Shown: positions 8,177 through 16,947 of the stretch, one piece after another
How the letters are laid out: each line of letters starts with the position of its first letter
Numbering within the stretch: position 1 is the first letter of the stretch
Source: Xanthomonas melonis
GTDB taxonomy: Bacteria; Pseudomonadota; Gammaproteobacteria; Xanthomonadales; Xanthomonadaceae
Length of the DNA stretch: 64,000 bases
Direction of reading: 5' to 3'
NCBI RefSeq assembly: GCF_020783655.1
Contig: NZ_JAJGQH010000009.1
Span: 124,001 to 188,000, forward strand
Program-made: the position numbers and the translations under genes
The notes under the pieces: model-generated
Seen by the model: only the letters and a program-made list of their open reading frames with translations
Databases searched by the model: none
Told to the model about the DNA's origin: nothing

Positions 8177-8938
8177 GTGCCTGTTCAATTTCCCCTCAAG
8201 CTTGTCGACCGGCGCATGCTCGCGCCGACCGTGGCCCACTGCCAGTTCGTACGCGACGACGGCCAGCCGCTGGATTTCCAGCCTGGGCAGTTCATCCAGA
8301 TCCATTTCGCCTATGCGGACGGGACCGCGACCAAGCGCAGCTATTCGCTGGCCACCATCCACGACCATGCGCTCGGACCGGGCGAGGCGGTGGACATCGC
8401 GGTAAGCTTCGTGCCCGGCGGCTCGGCCACCGCGTTGTTCGAAGGCCTGGAAATCGGCGACCAGTTGCAGGCCAGCGGACCGTACGGCCGGTTCTGCCTG
8501 CAGGCCGGCGACCACAATCGACGCTATCTGCTGATCGCCACCGGAACCGGCGTCACCCCGTACCGCTCGATGCTGCCGTTGCTGGCCGAGGCGATCGCCA
8601 CCCGCGGCGTGGAAGTGGTGTTGCTGCAGGGCGCGCGGACGCCGGCCGAACTGCTGTACGGCGAGGATTTTCGTGCTTTCGCCGATGCGCACCCGCAGTT
8701 CCGCTATGTGCCGTGCTTCTCGCGCGAGCTGCCGGCGCAGCCGCATCCCGATGTCCGGCACGGCTACGTCCAGCAGCAACTGGCCGAGTTCGCGCCCGAT
8801 GCCGCGCACGATATCGCCTACCTGTGCGGCAACCCGGACATGGTGGACAGCTGCGCCGAGGCGCTGAAGGCTGCCGGCCTGCCGAATGCGCAGATCCGCC
8901 GCGAGAAGTACGTCAGTTCGTCGCCGCCCAAGAGCTGA
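8177..8938 (+). CDS. fpr: Ferredoxin-NADP reductase
   Basis: A roughly 253-residue FAD/NAD(P)-binding reductase. The FAD-site motif is KRSYSLAT, the NADP pyrophosphate loop is IATGTGVTPYRSM, and the C-terminal nucleotide motif is YLCGNPDMVDSC. This matches bacterial Fpr enzymes that exchange electrons between NADPH and ferredoxin or flavodoxin. A GTG at 8177 is chosen because it retains the first strand of the FAD barrel (FPLKLVDRRML); the ATG at 8216 would truncate it. The long open frame upstream is antisense to the ABC genes. Confidence 0.85.
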   Translation: MPVQFPLKLVDRRMLAPTVAHCQFVRDDGQPLDFQPGQFIQIHFAYADGTATKRSYSLATIHDHALGPGEAVDIAVSFVPGGSATALFEGLEIGDQLQASGPYGRFCLQAGDHNRRYLLIATGTGVTPYRSMLPLLAEAIATRGVEVVLLQGARTPAELLYGEDFRAFADAHPQFRYVPCFSRELPAQPHPDVRHGYVQQQLAEFAPDAAHDIAYLCGNPDMVDSCAEALKAAGLPNAQIRREKYVSSSPPKS

Positions 8939-9063
8939 GCGCGAAGACGGGGTTCGCCTGGCAGGCGCCGGTGTCGGCGCTCGCCAGCAGCGCGATGCCG
9001 GCGCGATCACACCCGCTGCCCAGATCTGCCGGCCACCAGGGCGGCCCTGGTGGCCCCTATGGA

Positions 9064-10623
9064 TCAACGCGGTTGCAGCGTGACCAGCACCACGTCGTTG
9101 CTGCGCATCGGTACGCGCACCTCCACCACGCCATCGGCACCGACGCGCACGGCCCTGTCCTGCTCGGGCGCATCGACGCTCGCCTGCTGCAACTGCGTGA
9201 GCTGCTGCGGGCTCAATGCCTTGGGCATGCCCATCTCGATGTACAGCGACAGCGGATCGTTGCGCTTGTAGCCGGTCTTGTGGACTTGCAGACGGTAACT
9301 GCCGGCCGGCACCTGGGTCATGCGCAAGCGCAGCGGTGCGGAGTCGGTGGCCGGCACCTGGCGGGTGTAGAACGGCGTATTGCTCACCGCCTGCACCGGT
9401 TGTTGCCAATCCCACGCCAGCGCGGCGATGCGTTTGCCATCCACGGCGGCCATGGCATGCGCATCGGCCAGCGGAATGTCGCGGCCGGTGAGTGCGTTCA
9501 AATACTTGTAGGCAAACCATGCCGGCTTGCGGATGCCTTCGCGATTCATCAGCCCGAATCCGCCGTGGAATGGCGTGGGCGGCGGGCCGGGTTCTTCGAA
9601 CAGGTCGGTATAGGTCCAGTAGCTCATGCCCTGCACCAGGCCCTGCACCTGTTTGAGCTTGGTCAGGATGTAGGGCGCGCTGATGTAGCTGTCGTGGACG
9701 AAGTCGCGCGGTGTATAGCTGGTGCTCCACTCGGTGAAATGCAGCGGAAGATCGGGAAAAGCCGACGCCTGGATCTGCGCGCGAACCCGGCGCACATCGC
9801 CGACGATGGCGTCCGCAGATGCGGACAGCTTGGTGTCCTGCTTGCCGTTCTCGTCGAGAAACCCGCCTTCCACGCCGTAGGTATGGGTGGTCACGAAATC
9901 GATCGGCAGTGCGTTCTTCGCCACGAAGGCGAGCAGTTCCGGCACCCAGGCCGCTCCTGCGGTGGAAGGGCCGCCGACACGCAGCTGCGGATCGATCGCC
10001 TTGATGGTGCGCGCGGTGTTGGCGTACAGGTCGAAGTAGGCCTGCTGGTCGGCGTTCTCCCAGAAATCCTTCAGGTTGGGCTCGTTCCACACTTCGAAGT
10101 ACCACTGCCGCACTTCGTCGGCGCCATAACGCGCACGGATGTGCCGGATGTAGGCATCGATCAGCTGCGTCCACTTGGCCGGATCCGGATGCGAGGTGTT
10201 GCCCTTCCAATAGAACAGCGTCTGCTCGGACGTCTTCATCGCAGCGGGCGTAAAGCCCAGTTCGACGAACGGGCGGATGCGTTTGGCCAGCAGCGCGTCG
10301 TAGAGCTGATCCAGCCGGGTCCAGTCGTAGACGAGCTTGCCGTCGACCTCCTTCACCGTGCCCAGCACGTCGTGGAAGACATCGTGGAAGCGGATGTAGC
10401 GAAATCCCAGCTCCTGGACCGCAGGCACCAGATGCGCCTGGGTGTCGCTGCGGATCAGCGTGCCCGGGAAATCCGACCCGACCGACAGGTCGTAGAACCG
10501 ATCCACCGGTTCGCCGGCCGCCGCGACATCCAGCACGATCTCCCGCGGTGCCGCGCCTTGCGCCAGGGCCGGGGTGGCGATGCAACAGGCCAGCGTCATC
10601 GCAAACAGGGTGTTCAACCGCAT
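9064..10623 (-). CDS. xynB: Exported GH39 beta-xylosidase
   Basis: A 519-residue glycoside hydrolase with a signal peptide ending at ATPALAQG. The TIM barrel has the family 39 acid/base glutamate in EVWNEPN (E181) and the likely nucleophile in HFTEWSTSY (E298). A beta-sandwich follows at the C-terminus. The predicted role is hydrolysis of xylo-oligosaccharides, probably in the periplasm, which fits a plant-associated lifestyle. A 1.5-kb open frame on the plus strand is only its shadow. Confidence 0.88.
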   Translation of the reverse strand: MRLNTLFAMTLACCIATPALAQGAAPREIVLDVAAAGEPVDRFYDLSVGSDFPGTLIRSDTQAHLVPAVQELGFRYIRFHDVFHDVLGTVKEVDGKLVYDWTRLDQLYDALLAKRIRPFVELGFTPAAMKTSEQTLFYWKGNTSHPDPAKWTQLIDAYIRHIRARYGADEVRQWYFEVWNEPNLKDFWENADQQAYFDLYANTARTIKAIDPQLRVGGPSTAGAAWVPELLAFVAKNALPIDFVTTHTYGVEGGFLDENGKQDTKLSASADAIVGDVRRVRAQIQASAFPDLPLHFTEWSTSYTPRDFVHDSYISAPYILTKLKQVQGLVQGMSYWTYTDLFEEPGPPPTPFHGGFGLMNREGIRKPAWFAYKYLNALTGRDIPLADAHAMAAVDGKRIAALAWDWQQPVQAVSNTPFYTRQVPATDSAPLRLRMTQVPAGSYRLQVHKTGYKRNDPLSLYIEMGMPKALSPQQLTQLQQASVDAPEQDRAVRVGADGVVEVRVPMRSNDVVLVTLQPR

Positions 10624-10993
10624 GGTCGCTCCGGGAGTTGAGTGCGGGGACCGCCACCGACTGCGACCGCGCTTGGCGCGGCGGTCATGGGGGGGCACTG
10701 TGAAGAGGCGTTCAAGGGTAACGGAATCGATCGGCCACCGGCCGCAGGGCGGCACGCAGTGTGATGCGTGTACTGCAACGTGGTCGCGCTCGTTGGCCGG
10801 TGACCTGCGCGATGGAGCCGAGCAGAGTGCCTGGCCGTGGTCGCCACATGGCGATATGCGGCCTGCCATGTGCGAATGCCGATCGCGCACCTGCACTGCG
10901 CCACGGTGCGGTGTAAAGGACGCTTGACAGGATGCGCATCGACGCGCACTCTGCCTGTCAAGGGAACTTGACACTGGCTGCGGGATAGATGAG
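10624..10993. other. Intergenic stretch with a TTGACAG inverted repeat
   Basis: No convincing gene lies between the xylosidase start and the next plus-strand frame. TTGACAG at 10924-10930 and CTGTCAA at 10955-10961 form a perfect 7-base inverted repeat with a 24-base spacer, and another TTGACA lies at 10968-10973. These could be promoter -35 elements or an operator for the genes that start at 10994 or 11128. Confidence 0.4.
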
Positions 10994-11131
10994 ATGAAGA
11001 ACGACGCGATCCCTCTGCCGCCGCAGGCGCGGCCCGACAGCACTGCACGCGCACATATCCCGCGCTGTGTGGCATCCCTGCGGCAAGCCACGGGTGCACA
11101 GGCAGTGGTCACCGCGAGGGCGACACCATGA
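10994..11131 (+). CDS. Possible 45-residue leader ORF
   Basis: A small frame from ATG 10994 ends in a TGA that overlaps the ATG of the following membrane-protein gene (ATGA at 11128-11131), the pattern of translational coupling. The peptide is Ala/Pro/Arg-rich with no recognised motif, and the ribosome binding site is weak. It may be a real leader peptide or chance. Confidence 0.25.
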   Translation: MKNDAIPLPPQARPDSTARAHIPRCVASLRQATGAQAVVTARATP

Positions 11132-11715
11132 GCCTTGCTGCCTTGGCGCGTCGCGCCTTGCAGGTGGTCAGTGTCGGCGTGCTGCTGCTGGGCGGTGTGC
11201 GGCGCTGGTTGCCGTGGCAGATGAGCGACTACACCCAGGGATTGCTGATCGGTTGCGGGATCAGCGGCTTGCTGGTGGCCTTGATGCTGCGCGTCGGGCG
11301 CGACAGCCTGCGCGATTGCGCACCGCCTGCGCTGGTACGTCGCTACCGCCGCGAATTCGCTCCGCCGATGCTGGCCTACGTTGCAGTGATGCTGTGCTGG
11401 CGCCGCTTGCTGGCCGGCGTGCATGAGAGCTGGGGTCGGGTGTTGATCGCATTGCTGCCGGCGCTGCTGCTGATGCTGGCGATGCGTGCCGTGGCGCGTT
11501 TCGTCCGCGATTCGGACGAACTGCAACGCCGCATCGAGCTGGAATCGATCGCCATTGCCGCTGGCCTGGTCAGCATGGTCTATATGACCGCCGGCTTCCT
11601 GCAATCGGCGCAGCTGATCGCGGTGCCGGCAGCGGCGGCGATGATCTGGGTGTTTCCGATGTTGTGCATGACCTACGGATTCACCAAGGCCATCAATGCG
11701 CGTCGGTATCAATGA
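11128..11715 (+). CDS. Multi-pass membrane protein of unknown function
   Basis: A 195-residue protein with about six hydrophobic segments and short basic loops (for example ALVRRYRREF and DSDELQRRIELE). I do not assign a family. Its stop overlaps the start of the Xre-type regulator as ATGA. Membrane-protein/HTH pairs of this build, with a short C-terminal partner of the YozG kind, are common in bacteria, and the regulator may control or respond to the membrane protein; this is inference. Confidence 0.8.
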   Translation: MSLAALARRALQVVSVGVLLLGGVRRWLPWQMSDYTQGLLIGCGISGLLVALMLRVGRDSLRDCAPPALVRRYRREFAPPMLAYVAVMLCWRRLLAGVHESWGRVLIALLPALLLMLAMRAVARFVRDSDELQRRIELESIAIAAGLVSMVYMTAGFLQSAQLIAVPAAAAMIWVFPMLCMTYGFTKAINARRYQ

Positions 11716-11912
11716 ACAGTCGGGTACGCGTGTTGCGCGAGGCCAACGGCTGGTCGCAGGGCGAATTGGCCGAGCAACTGGGAGTGTCGCGGCAGACCAT
11801 CAATGCGTTGGAGACCGGCAAGTACGATCCCAGCCTGCCATTGGCGTTTCGCATCGCGCGTCTGTTCGGCGAGCCGATCGAACAGGTCTTTCTATACGAA
11901 GAAGGTCAGTAG
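11712..11912 (+). CDS. Xre-family HTH regulator (YozG-like)
   Basis: A 66-residue, single-domain helix-turn-helix protein with the typical text LREANGWSQGELAEQLGVS and RQTINALETGKYDPS, ending in EPIEQVFLYEE. Such short Xre proteins often repress their own operon. The ATG at 11712 overlaps the previous stop. Upstream in-frame extension lies inside the membrane-protein gene and is rejected. Confidence 0.88.
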   Translation: MNSRVRVLREANGWSQGELAEQLGVSRQTINALETGKYDPSLPLAFRIARLFGEPIEQVFLYEEGQ

Positions 11913-11964
11913 CTGCGGCGGTCATTCGGGCGGCAGCAAGGTCAGGGAACGGGCACTAGGAGAG

Positions 11965-13542
11965 ATGGATATGTACAAGCAGGTCAATCTGGCAGCGGCC
12001 TTGCTGATCGCGCTGCTGGCCGGTGGATGCCAGCGCACGCAGGCGCCGCAGGCAGGCGCGTCCGGCAAGACGGCAGACGCCACGCCGACGGTTGGAGCAA
12101 CGGCAGCCACGGCCACCGGCGGCAATCGTTACGGCGCACTGGAATTCGCCCCGTGCACGCTCAGTTCCGGCAGCGCCGCCGGCAACATCGAAGCACAATG
12201 CGCGCACCTGCAGGTGCCGGAAAATCCGGCGGTGCCGAACGGGCGGAAGATCGCATTGAAGATCGCCTGGCTCGAAAGCGACGCCGGCGGCGGCAGCACG
12301 CCCGATCCGGTGTTCTTCATCGCCGGCGGGCCGGGGCAGTCGGCCACGCAGGTGGCCGCGATCGTGGACATGGGCTTGCGTGAGGCACGCAAACAACGCG
12401 ATGTCTTTCTGGTCGATCAGCGCGGCACCGGCGGATCGCATCCGCTGGTGTGCCGCGATCCCGCCGGCAAGCCGCTGGAGATGGACGGTGGCGCCGCCGC
12501 CAGCGTCGCGCAGCTCACCGACTACGCACGTCGTTGCGCCGACGGCCTGCGCAACGACGCAGATCCCCGCTACTTCACCACCACCGAGGCCATTGCCGAT
12601 CTGGACGCGGTGCGTGCAGCGCTGGGCGTGCAACAGCTCAATCTGATCGGCGCCTCGTACGGCACGCGCGTCGCGCAGCAGTACGCCATGCGCTATCCCG
12701 CTCACACCCGCAGCGTGGTGCTCGATGGTGTGGCTCCCAACGATCTGGTGATCGGCGGCGAGTTCGCACGCACCTTCGAAGATGCCATTGCGCTGCAGAC
12801 CAGGCAATGCGCCTCCACCGCAGCGTGCGCCGAACGTTTCACGGTGGATACGCGCACGCAGTTGCGGCAGGTGGTCGAACGCCTGCGGCAGGCTCCGGTG
12901 GCCGTGGATTACCGCGACCCGCGTACCGGTGTGCTGCGGCATGAACAGGTCACCGCCGATACGGTCGTGGGCTTGGCCTTCGGATTTTCATACGCGCCGG
13001 AAACCGCCTCGCTGCTGCCGCTGGTGCTGGATGAGGCGGCTGCCGGACGCTATGGCGCGTTGATGGCGTTGGCGCAGATGAGTGCTTCGGACATGTCCGA
13101 CCAGATGAATCGCCCGATGCAATGGTCGGTGTTGTGCAGCGAAGATGCAGGGCGTTATCGCGCGCCCGAAGACAAGGACGCCACCCTGCTGGGCAACGCG
13201 GTGGCCGAGATGTTCTTCGCACCGTGCAAGGTGTGGCCTTCCAAGCCTGCGCCCAGCGCTGCGACTGCGCCGTTCCAGTCGACGTTGCCGGTACTGCTGT
13301 TGTCCGGCGAGCTCGATCCGGTGACGCCGCCACGCTATGCGCAGCGTGTGCTGCAGGGCCTGCCCAATGGCCGTCACGTGGTCGCGCCGGGGCAGGGTCA
13401 CGGAGTGTTCCGGCTCGGCTGCATGCCCAAGGTGCTGAGCCAGTTCCTGCAGACCGCCGATGCCAGGACGCTGGACACCACCTGTGTGGCCAGCCTGACC
13501 ACCGTGCCCGCGTTCACCTCGTTCAACGGATGGGAACCATGA
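11965..13542 (+). CDS. Lipoprotein alpha/beta hydrolase (S33, tripeptidyl-aminopeptidase-like)
   Basis: A 525-residue protein preceded by a good AGGAGAG ribosome site. The signal peptide ends in the lipobox LLAGGC, so it is likely lipidated. The hydrolase fold shows the oxyanion region FIAGGPGQS, DQRGTGGSHP, the nucleophile elbow GASYG (Ser231), and a TAP-like C-terminal domain with SGELDPVTPP (Asp) and GQGHGVF (His). The family includes proline iminopeptidases and SlpD/E-like tripeptidyl aminopeptidases. It lies between the Xre regulator and an ABC exporter, all co-directional, 31 bases before the ATPase gene. Confidence 0.85.
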   Translation: MDMYKQVNLAAALLIALLAGGCQRTQAPQAGASGKTADATPTVGATAATATGGNRYGALEFAPCTLSSGSAAGNIEAQCAHLQVPENPAVPNGRKIALKIAWLESDAGGGSTPDPVFFIAGGPGQSATQVAAIVDMGLREARKQRDVFLVDQRGTGGSHPLVCRDPAGKPLEMDGGAAASVAQLTDYARRCADGLRNDADPRYFTTTEAIADLDAVRAALGVQQLNLIGASYGTRVAQQYAMRYPAHTRSVVLDGVAPNDLVIGGEFARTFEDAIALQTRQCASTAACAERFTVDTRTQLRQVVERLRQAPVAVDYRDPRTGVLRHEQVTADTVVGLAFGFSYAPETASLLPLVLDEAAAGRYGALMALAQMSASDMSDQMNRPMQWSVLCSEDAGRYRAPEDKDATLLGNAVAEMFFAPCKVWPSKPAPSAATAPFQSTLPVLLLSGELDPVTPPRYAQRVLQGLPNGRHVVAPGQGHGVFRLGCMPKVLSQFLQTADARTLDTTCVASLTTVPAFTSFNGWEP

Positions 13543-13573
13543 GCCACATCGACCACGCCACGGAGGCGCACGC

Positions 13574-14320
13574 ATGATCGTCGTCGAAAATCTGCACAAG
13601 TCGTTCCAGACCAAGACCGGGGTGGTGAAGGCGGTCGACGGCGTCGGTTTCAGCGCGGCCGATGGCCAGATCACCGGCCTGCTCGGCCCCAACGGGGCCG
13701 GCAAGACCACCACCTTGCGCATGCTCTATACGCTGATGTCGCCGGAGCAGGGCCGTGTCACCGTCGATGGCGTGGATGCCGCGCACGATCCGGTGACGGT
13801 GCGCCGTGCGCTCGGCGTGCTGCCGGACGCGCGCGGTGTGTACAAGCGGCTGACCGCGCGCGAGAACATCGCCTATTTCGGCGAGCTGCACGGCATGTCG
13901 CAGCTGCAGATCGCGCAGCGCACCCAGGTGTTGTCCGCCGCGCTGGACATGGACGACATCCTCGACCGCCAGACCGAAGGCTTCAGCCAGGGCCAACGCA
14001 CCAAGACCGCCATTGCACGCGCGCTGGTGCACGACCCGCGCAACGTGATCCTGGACGAACCCACCAACGGACTGGACGTGATGACCACGCGCGCGATGCG
14101 CGGATTCCTGCAGCAGCTGCGTGCGGAAGGACGCTGCGTGATCTTCTCCAGCCACATCATGCAGGAGGTGGCGGCGCTGTGCGATCGCATCGTCATCATT
14201 GCCAGGGGAACGGTGGTGGCATCCGGCAGCGCCGACGAGCTGCGCGCGGCCACCGGCGAAGACAATCTGGAAGACGCCTTCGTCAAGGCGATCGGCTCGG
14301 AAGAAGGACTGCACGCATGA
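13574..14320 (+). CDS. ABC transporter ATP-binding protein (NatA-like)
   Basis: A 248-residue ABC ATPase with Walker A GPNGAGKTT (residues 38-46), a variant signature FSQGQRTK, Walker B NVILDEPTNGLD and switch SSHIMQEV. It is coupled by an ATGA overlap to the permease gene that follows. The FSQGQ signature and partner type resemble the NatA sodium-extrusion ATPase group. The substrate is not evident. Confidence 0.88.
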   Translation: MIVVENLHKSFQTKTGVVKAVDGVGFSAADGQITGLLGPNGAGKTTTLRMLYTLMSPEQGRVTVDGVDAAHDPVTVRRALGVLPDARGVYKRLTARENIAYFGELHGMSQLQIAQRTQVLSAALDMDDILDRQTEGFSQGQRTKTAIARALVHDPRNVILDEPTNGLDVMTTRAMRGFLQQLRAEGRCVIFSSHIMQEVAALCDRIVIIARGTVVASGSADELRAATGEDNLEDAFVKAIGSEEGLHA

Positions 14321-15510
14321 GCAAGACCTCCCTGTTCGCTACGGTGTGGACGGTGCTGCGCAAGGAACTGCGCGATATCTCGCGCGACCGCCGCACCCTG
14401 GCACTGGCATTGCTGCTCTCGCCCTTGCTGTATCCCATCCTGATTCTCGGCATGGGCGCCTTGAGCGAGAGCCGCGTACGCACGCAGATCGACAAGCCGC
14501 TGGACATTCCCACGCTCGGTCGCGCGCATGCGCCGAATCTGGTGCGCTTTCTGGCCGCGCAGGGGCTCAATGCGGTGGATGCACCCGCGGATCTGACCGC
14601 CGCCATCCGCAATCAGGATGTGGACGTCGCCTTGCGCATCAGCGACAGCTATGCGGAGGATTGGCGCGAGGGCCGCCCGGCCCTGGTGGAGGTCATCAAG
14701 GACAGCACCCGTCGCGAGGCCGATGTGCCGAGCATGCGCCTGCAGGCGGCATTGAGTGCGTACAGCCAGCAGGTGGGCGCACTGCGTCTGCTGGCGCGCG
14801 GCATCGATGCGCAGGTGGGCAGGCCGCTGGAAGTGGCTGCGCAGGATCTGGCCACCGCCGAAGCCAAGCGCGGCCAGGTGATGGCGATGCTGTTGCCGGT
14901 GCTGCTGGTGATCACTTCGTTCCTGGGCGGCGCTTCCTTGATCCTGGATGCCACCGCCGGCGAGCGCGAACGGCAGTCGTTGGAACCACTGCTGGCCACG
15001 CCCGCGCCGCGTAGCGCGATCGTCAGCGGCAAGATCGCCGCCGCCTGCGTGATCGGCATGGTGTCGCTGCTACTCACGTTGTTGGCGTTCAAGCTCAGCG
15101 CACAGCTGTCCACATCGACCCTGGGCCGCCAGCTCAACGTCGGCTTCGTGCCGATGTTGCAGATGTTGTTCATCCTGGTGCCGATGCTGTTCGTGGGCAC
15201 CTCGCTGCTGACCTACCTGGCGGCCGCTGCCAAGAGCATGAAGGAAGCGCAGGCGCATATGACCTGGCTGCTGCTGCTGCCGATGCTGCCCGGTTACGCG
15301 TTGATGGCGTATCCGCTCAAGACCCAGCTCTGGCAGTTCGCGGTGCCCTTCCTGGCGCAGAACCAGATGCTGCTCAAGGTGATTCGCCATGAGACCATCA
15401 CCGCGCAGACCTGGGCGGTGTATCTGCTGGCCGGCTTTGGTCTGGCCGCGGGGCTGTGGTACGCAGCGGTGCGTCGCTACCACCAGGAACGTCTGGCCAT
15501 CTCGGGCTAG
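14317..15510 (+). CDS. ABC-2 permease (NatB-like)
   Basis: A 397-residue permease. One N-terminal helix (LALALLLSPLLYPILILG) is followed by a large extracytoplasmic region, then five or six C-terminal helices beginning at VMAMLLPVLLVITSFLGG. The cytoplasmic segment TAGERERQSLEPLLATP is typical of NatB/YhgE-type ABC-2 exporters. It is the partner of the ATPase it overlaps. The S33 lipoprotein upstream may act on what this system exports, which is inference from gene order. Confidence 0.87.
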   Translation: MSKTSLFATVWTVLRKELRDISRDRRTLALALLLSPLLYPILILGMGALSESRVRTQIDKPLDIPTLGRAHAPNLVRFLAAQGLNAVDAPADLTAAIRNQDVDVALRISDSYAEDWREGRPALVEVIKDSTRREADVPSMRLQAALSAYSQQVGALRLLARGIDAQVGRPLEVAAQDLATAEAKRGQVMAMLLPVLLVITSFLGGASLILDATAGERERQSLEPLLATPAPRSAIVSGKIAAACVIGMVSLLLTLLAFKLSAQLSTSTLGRQLNVGFVPMLQMLFILVPMLFVGTSLLTYLAAAAKSMKEAQAHMTWLLLLPMLPGYALMAYPLKTQLWQFAVPFLAQNQMLLKVIRHETITAQTWAVYLLAGFGLAAGLWYAAVRRYHQERLAISG

Positions 15511-15557
15511 GTGCTGCGCGATGCTTCGGCCTCATGCCCCAGTCGTTCGGCAACCGA

Positions 15558-15595
15558 TGTAGGAGCGGCCCCCGGCCACGATGGGGGCGTTACCG
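15558..15595. repeat. Variant of a Xanthomonas TGTAGGAGCGG repeat
   Basis: The stretch starting TGTAGGAGCGGCC and ending near GGGGGCGTTACC resembles a short repeat commonly seen in Xanthomonas intergenic DNA. It is identified by recall, not by comparison within this window. Confidence 0.35.
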
Positions 15596-15630
15596 ATAGC
15601 GTCGCATTGCGATTGCAGATGTCGCCAGAG

Positions 15631-15664
15631 ACGCAAACGCCCACAGTGCTGCGGGCGTTTGCGT
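15631..15664. terminator. Hairpin between convergent genes, possible bidirectional terminator
   Basis: A perfect 12-base stem, ACGCAAACGCCC at 15631-15642 with GGGCGTTTGCGT at 15653-15664, has a 10-base loop. It sits between the permease stop (15510) and the convergent TonB-like gene (stop 15802). There is no clear T-run on either side, so it is not a textbook terminator. Confidence 0.5.
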
Positions 15665-15759
15665 GTCCACTCTCTCGCGTGTCGATCGGCAGCGGCCAAC
15701 GACTGGGCAGTTCGCGTCGGTCGCGATGGAGACTGATCCCAATTCCAGTTCCAGTTCCG

Positions 15760-15782
15760 GCGCCGAGCTCTCCGCTCGGCGC
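15760..15782 (-). terminator. Hairpin just after the TonB-like gene
   Basis: A 9-base perfect stem, GCGCCGAGC at 15760-15768 with GCTCGGCGC at 15774-15782, has a five-base loop and lies 20 bases beyond the stop of the minus-strand TonB-like gene. It is probably the transcript end of that gene, although no U-tract follows. Confidence 0.45.
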
Positions 15783-15801
15783 GCGGTCTGCCGTAGCCGC
15801 A

Positions 15802-16809
15802 TCAACCGCCCGGGTTGAACGACAGCGTGCGGCGGGTGGTCACTGGTGCGGCGACCGGTTCGAAGCGCCAGCGCTTGACCGCGTTGAGCGCTTCGCGATC
15901 GAACACGCGTGGCGGATTGGCGCGCAGCACGCGCGAGGCGGTGATCGAACCATCGGTGCCGACCGTGATCTCCACCAGCACTTCGCCGGAGGTACCGGCG
16001 CGCAGCGCTTCGGGTGGGTAGCGCGGTGCAGGTGTGCTGATCGGGCGCAGCGATTGCGCGGCCGGCGCAGCGGCGGCGGGCGCCGGCGTCGGGCGGGGCG
16101 CAGCGGCGGTCGGCGCGGCCGGTTCGGCCGGGCGCCTGGCAGCTACCTGGCGCTCGGCTTCGGCGGCCTGCTGGCGTGCGGCTTCCTGCTGGGCGGCGAT
16201 CTGCTGGGCCGCAGCGGCTTCGCGCGACTGCTGCTCGGCCAGGCGCTTCTGCTCTGCGGCCTGCTTGGCCTTGTCCTCGGCCAGCTTCTTGGCCTGCTCG
16301 GCATCCTGCTCGGAGCGGCTGGCGGCGGTCTTCATGGCGGTGTCCAGGCCGCTCTTCAGACGCGGCAGCGCCGGTGCCTTGGGGTCGACCTTTTCGATCA
16401 GCGCGATCAGCCGCTGCGCTTCGGGAAACTCCTCCCGGCCGATGCCCTGCTCGGCGGCGATCAGCGTGTACGGCATCAGGTCGGTCAGCGCGCTGTTGAC
16501 GGTGGCGTCCTGCGGCTGCTTCTCGCGCAGCGCCAGGTAGTACTCCACCGCGTTGTCGCCGGCCGGGGCGTACATGCGGTTCTCCTGCAGCGCCTTGGTG
16601 GCCGATTCGCGCAGCTGGTCCGCGCCCATCGACTGCACTTGCGGCGAGACTGCGGTGGCCGGCGTCGGTGCCGGCGTGGTGGCCGGTGCCGCAGGCGTGG
16701 CAGCGGTGGTGGCGGCCTTGTCTTCCTGCTTGGAGCAGGCGGCCAGGCCGACCAGCAAAATGACCGGCGCGATCCGGCGTGCCATACGGCCCTGTGTCAG
16801 ATCCAACAT
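15802..16809 (-). CDS. Lipoprotein with TonB C-terminal domain
   Basis: A 335-residue protein with an unusual domain order. The N-terminus carries a lipobox (VGLAAC, Cys25, followed by Ser). Next come a Thr/Ala/Pro linker, a helical region around residues 60-150, a long Ala/Gln/Lys-rich coiled coil (about 155-225), a Pro/Ala linker, and a C-terminal TonB domain (RYPPEALRAGTSGEVLVEI ... RWRFEPV). Canonical TonB has a transmembrane anchor instead of a lipid anchor. The start at 16809 has a strong AAGGGGG upstream. It ends the receptor/halogenase locus and may energise or chaperone that receptor; the role is inferred. Confidence 0.8.
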   Translation of the reverse strand: MLDLTQGRMARRIAPVILLVGLAACSKQEDKAATTAATPAAPATTPAPTPATAVSPQVQSMGADQLRESATKALQENRMYAPAGDNAVEYYLALREKQPQDATVNSALTDLMPYTLIAAEQGIGREEFPEAQRLIALIEKVDPKAPALPRLKSGLDTAMKTAASRSEQDAEQAKKLAEDKAKQAAEQKRLAEQQSREAAAAQQIAAQQEAARQQAAEAERQVAARRPAEPAAPTAAAPRPTPAPAAAAPAAQSLRPISTPAPRYPPEALRAGTSGEVLVEITVGTDGSITASRVLRANPPRVFDREALNAVKRWRFEPVAAPVTTRRTLSFNPGG

Positions 16810-16947
16810 GCGTCCCCCTTACCCCGAGTGCGAAAGATACGTTGCTGCGGTGAGCGCCGGCCCCTGTTCCCGCAAGGGACGGCAAAGCCGCAATCTAGCA
16901 TTGCTGGGGCGGTGGAAGCCAAGCCTTGCATCGGCCGGAGGCGAATT

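Noticed and set aside
8713-10641. Long plus-strand open frame (about 640 codons)
   Set aside because: It is antisense to the GH39 xylosidase, has an Arg/His/Gln-rich composition and contains no motif. High GC makes such shadows common.
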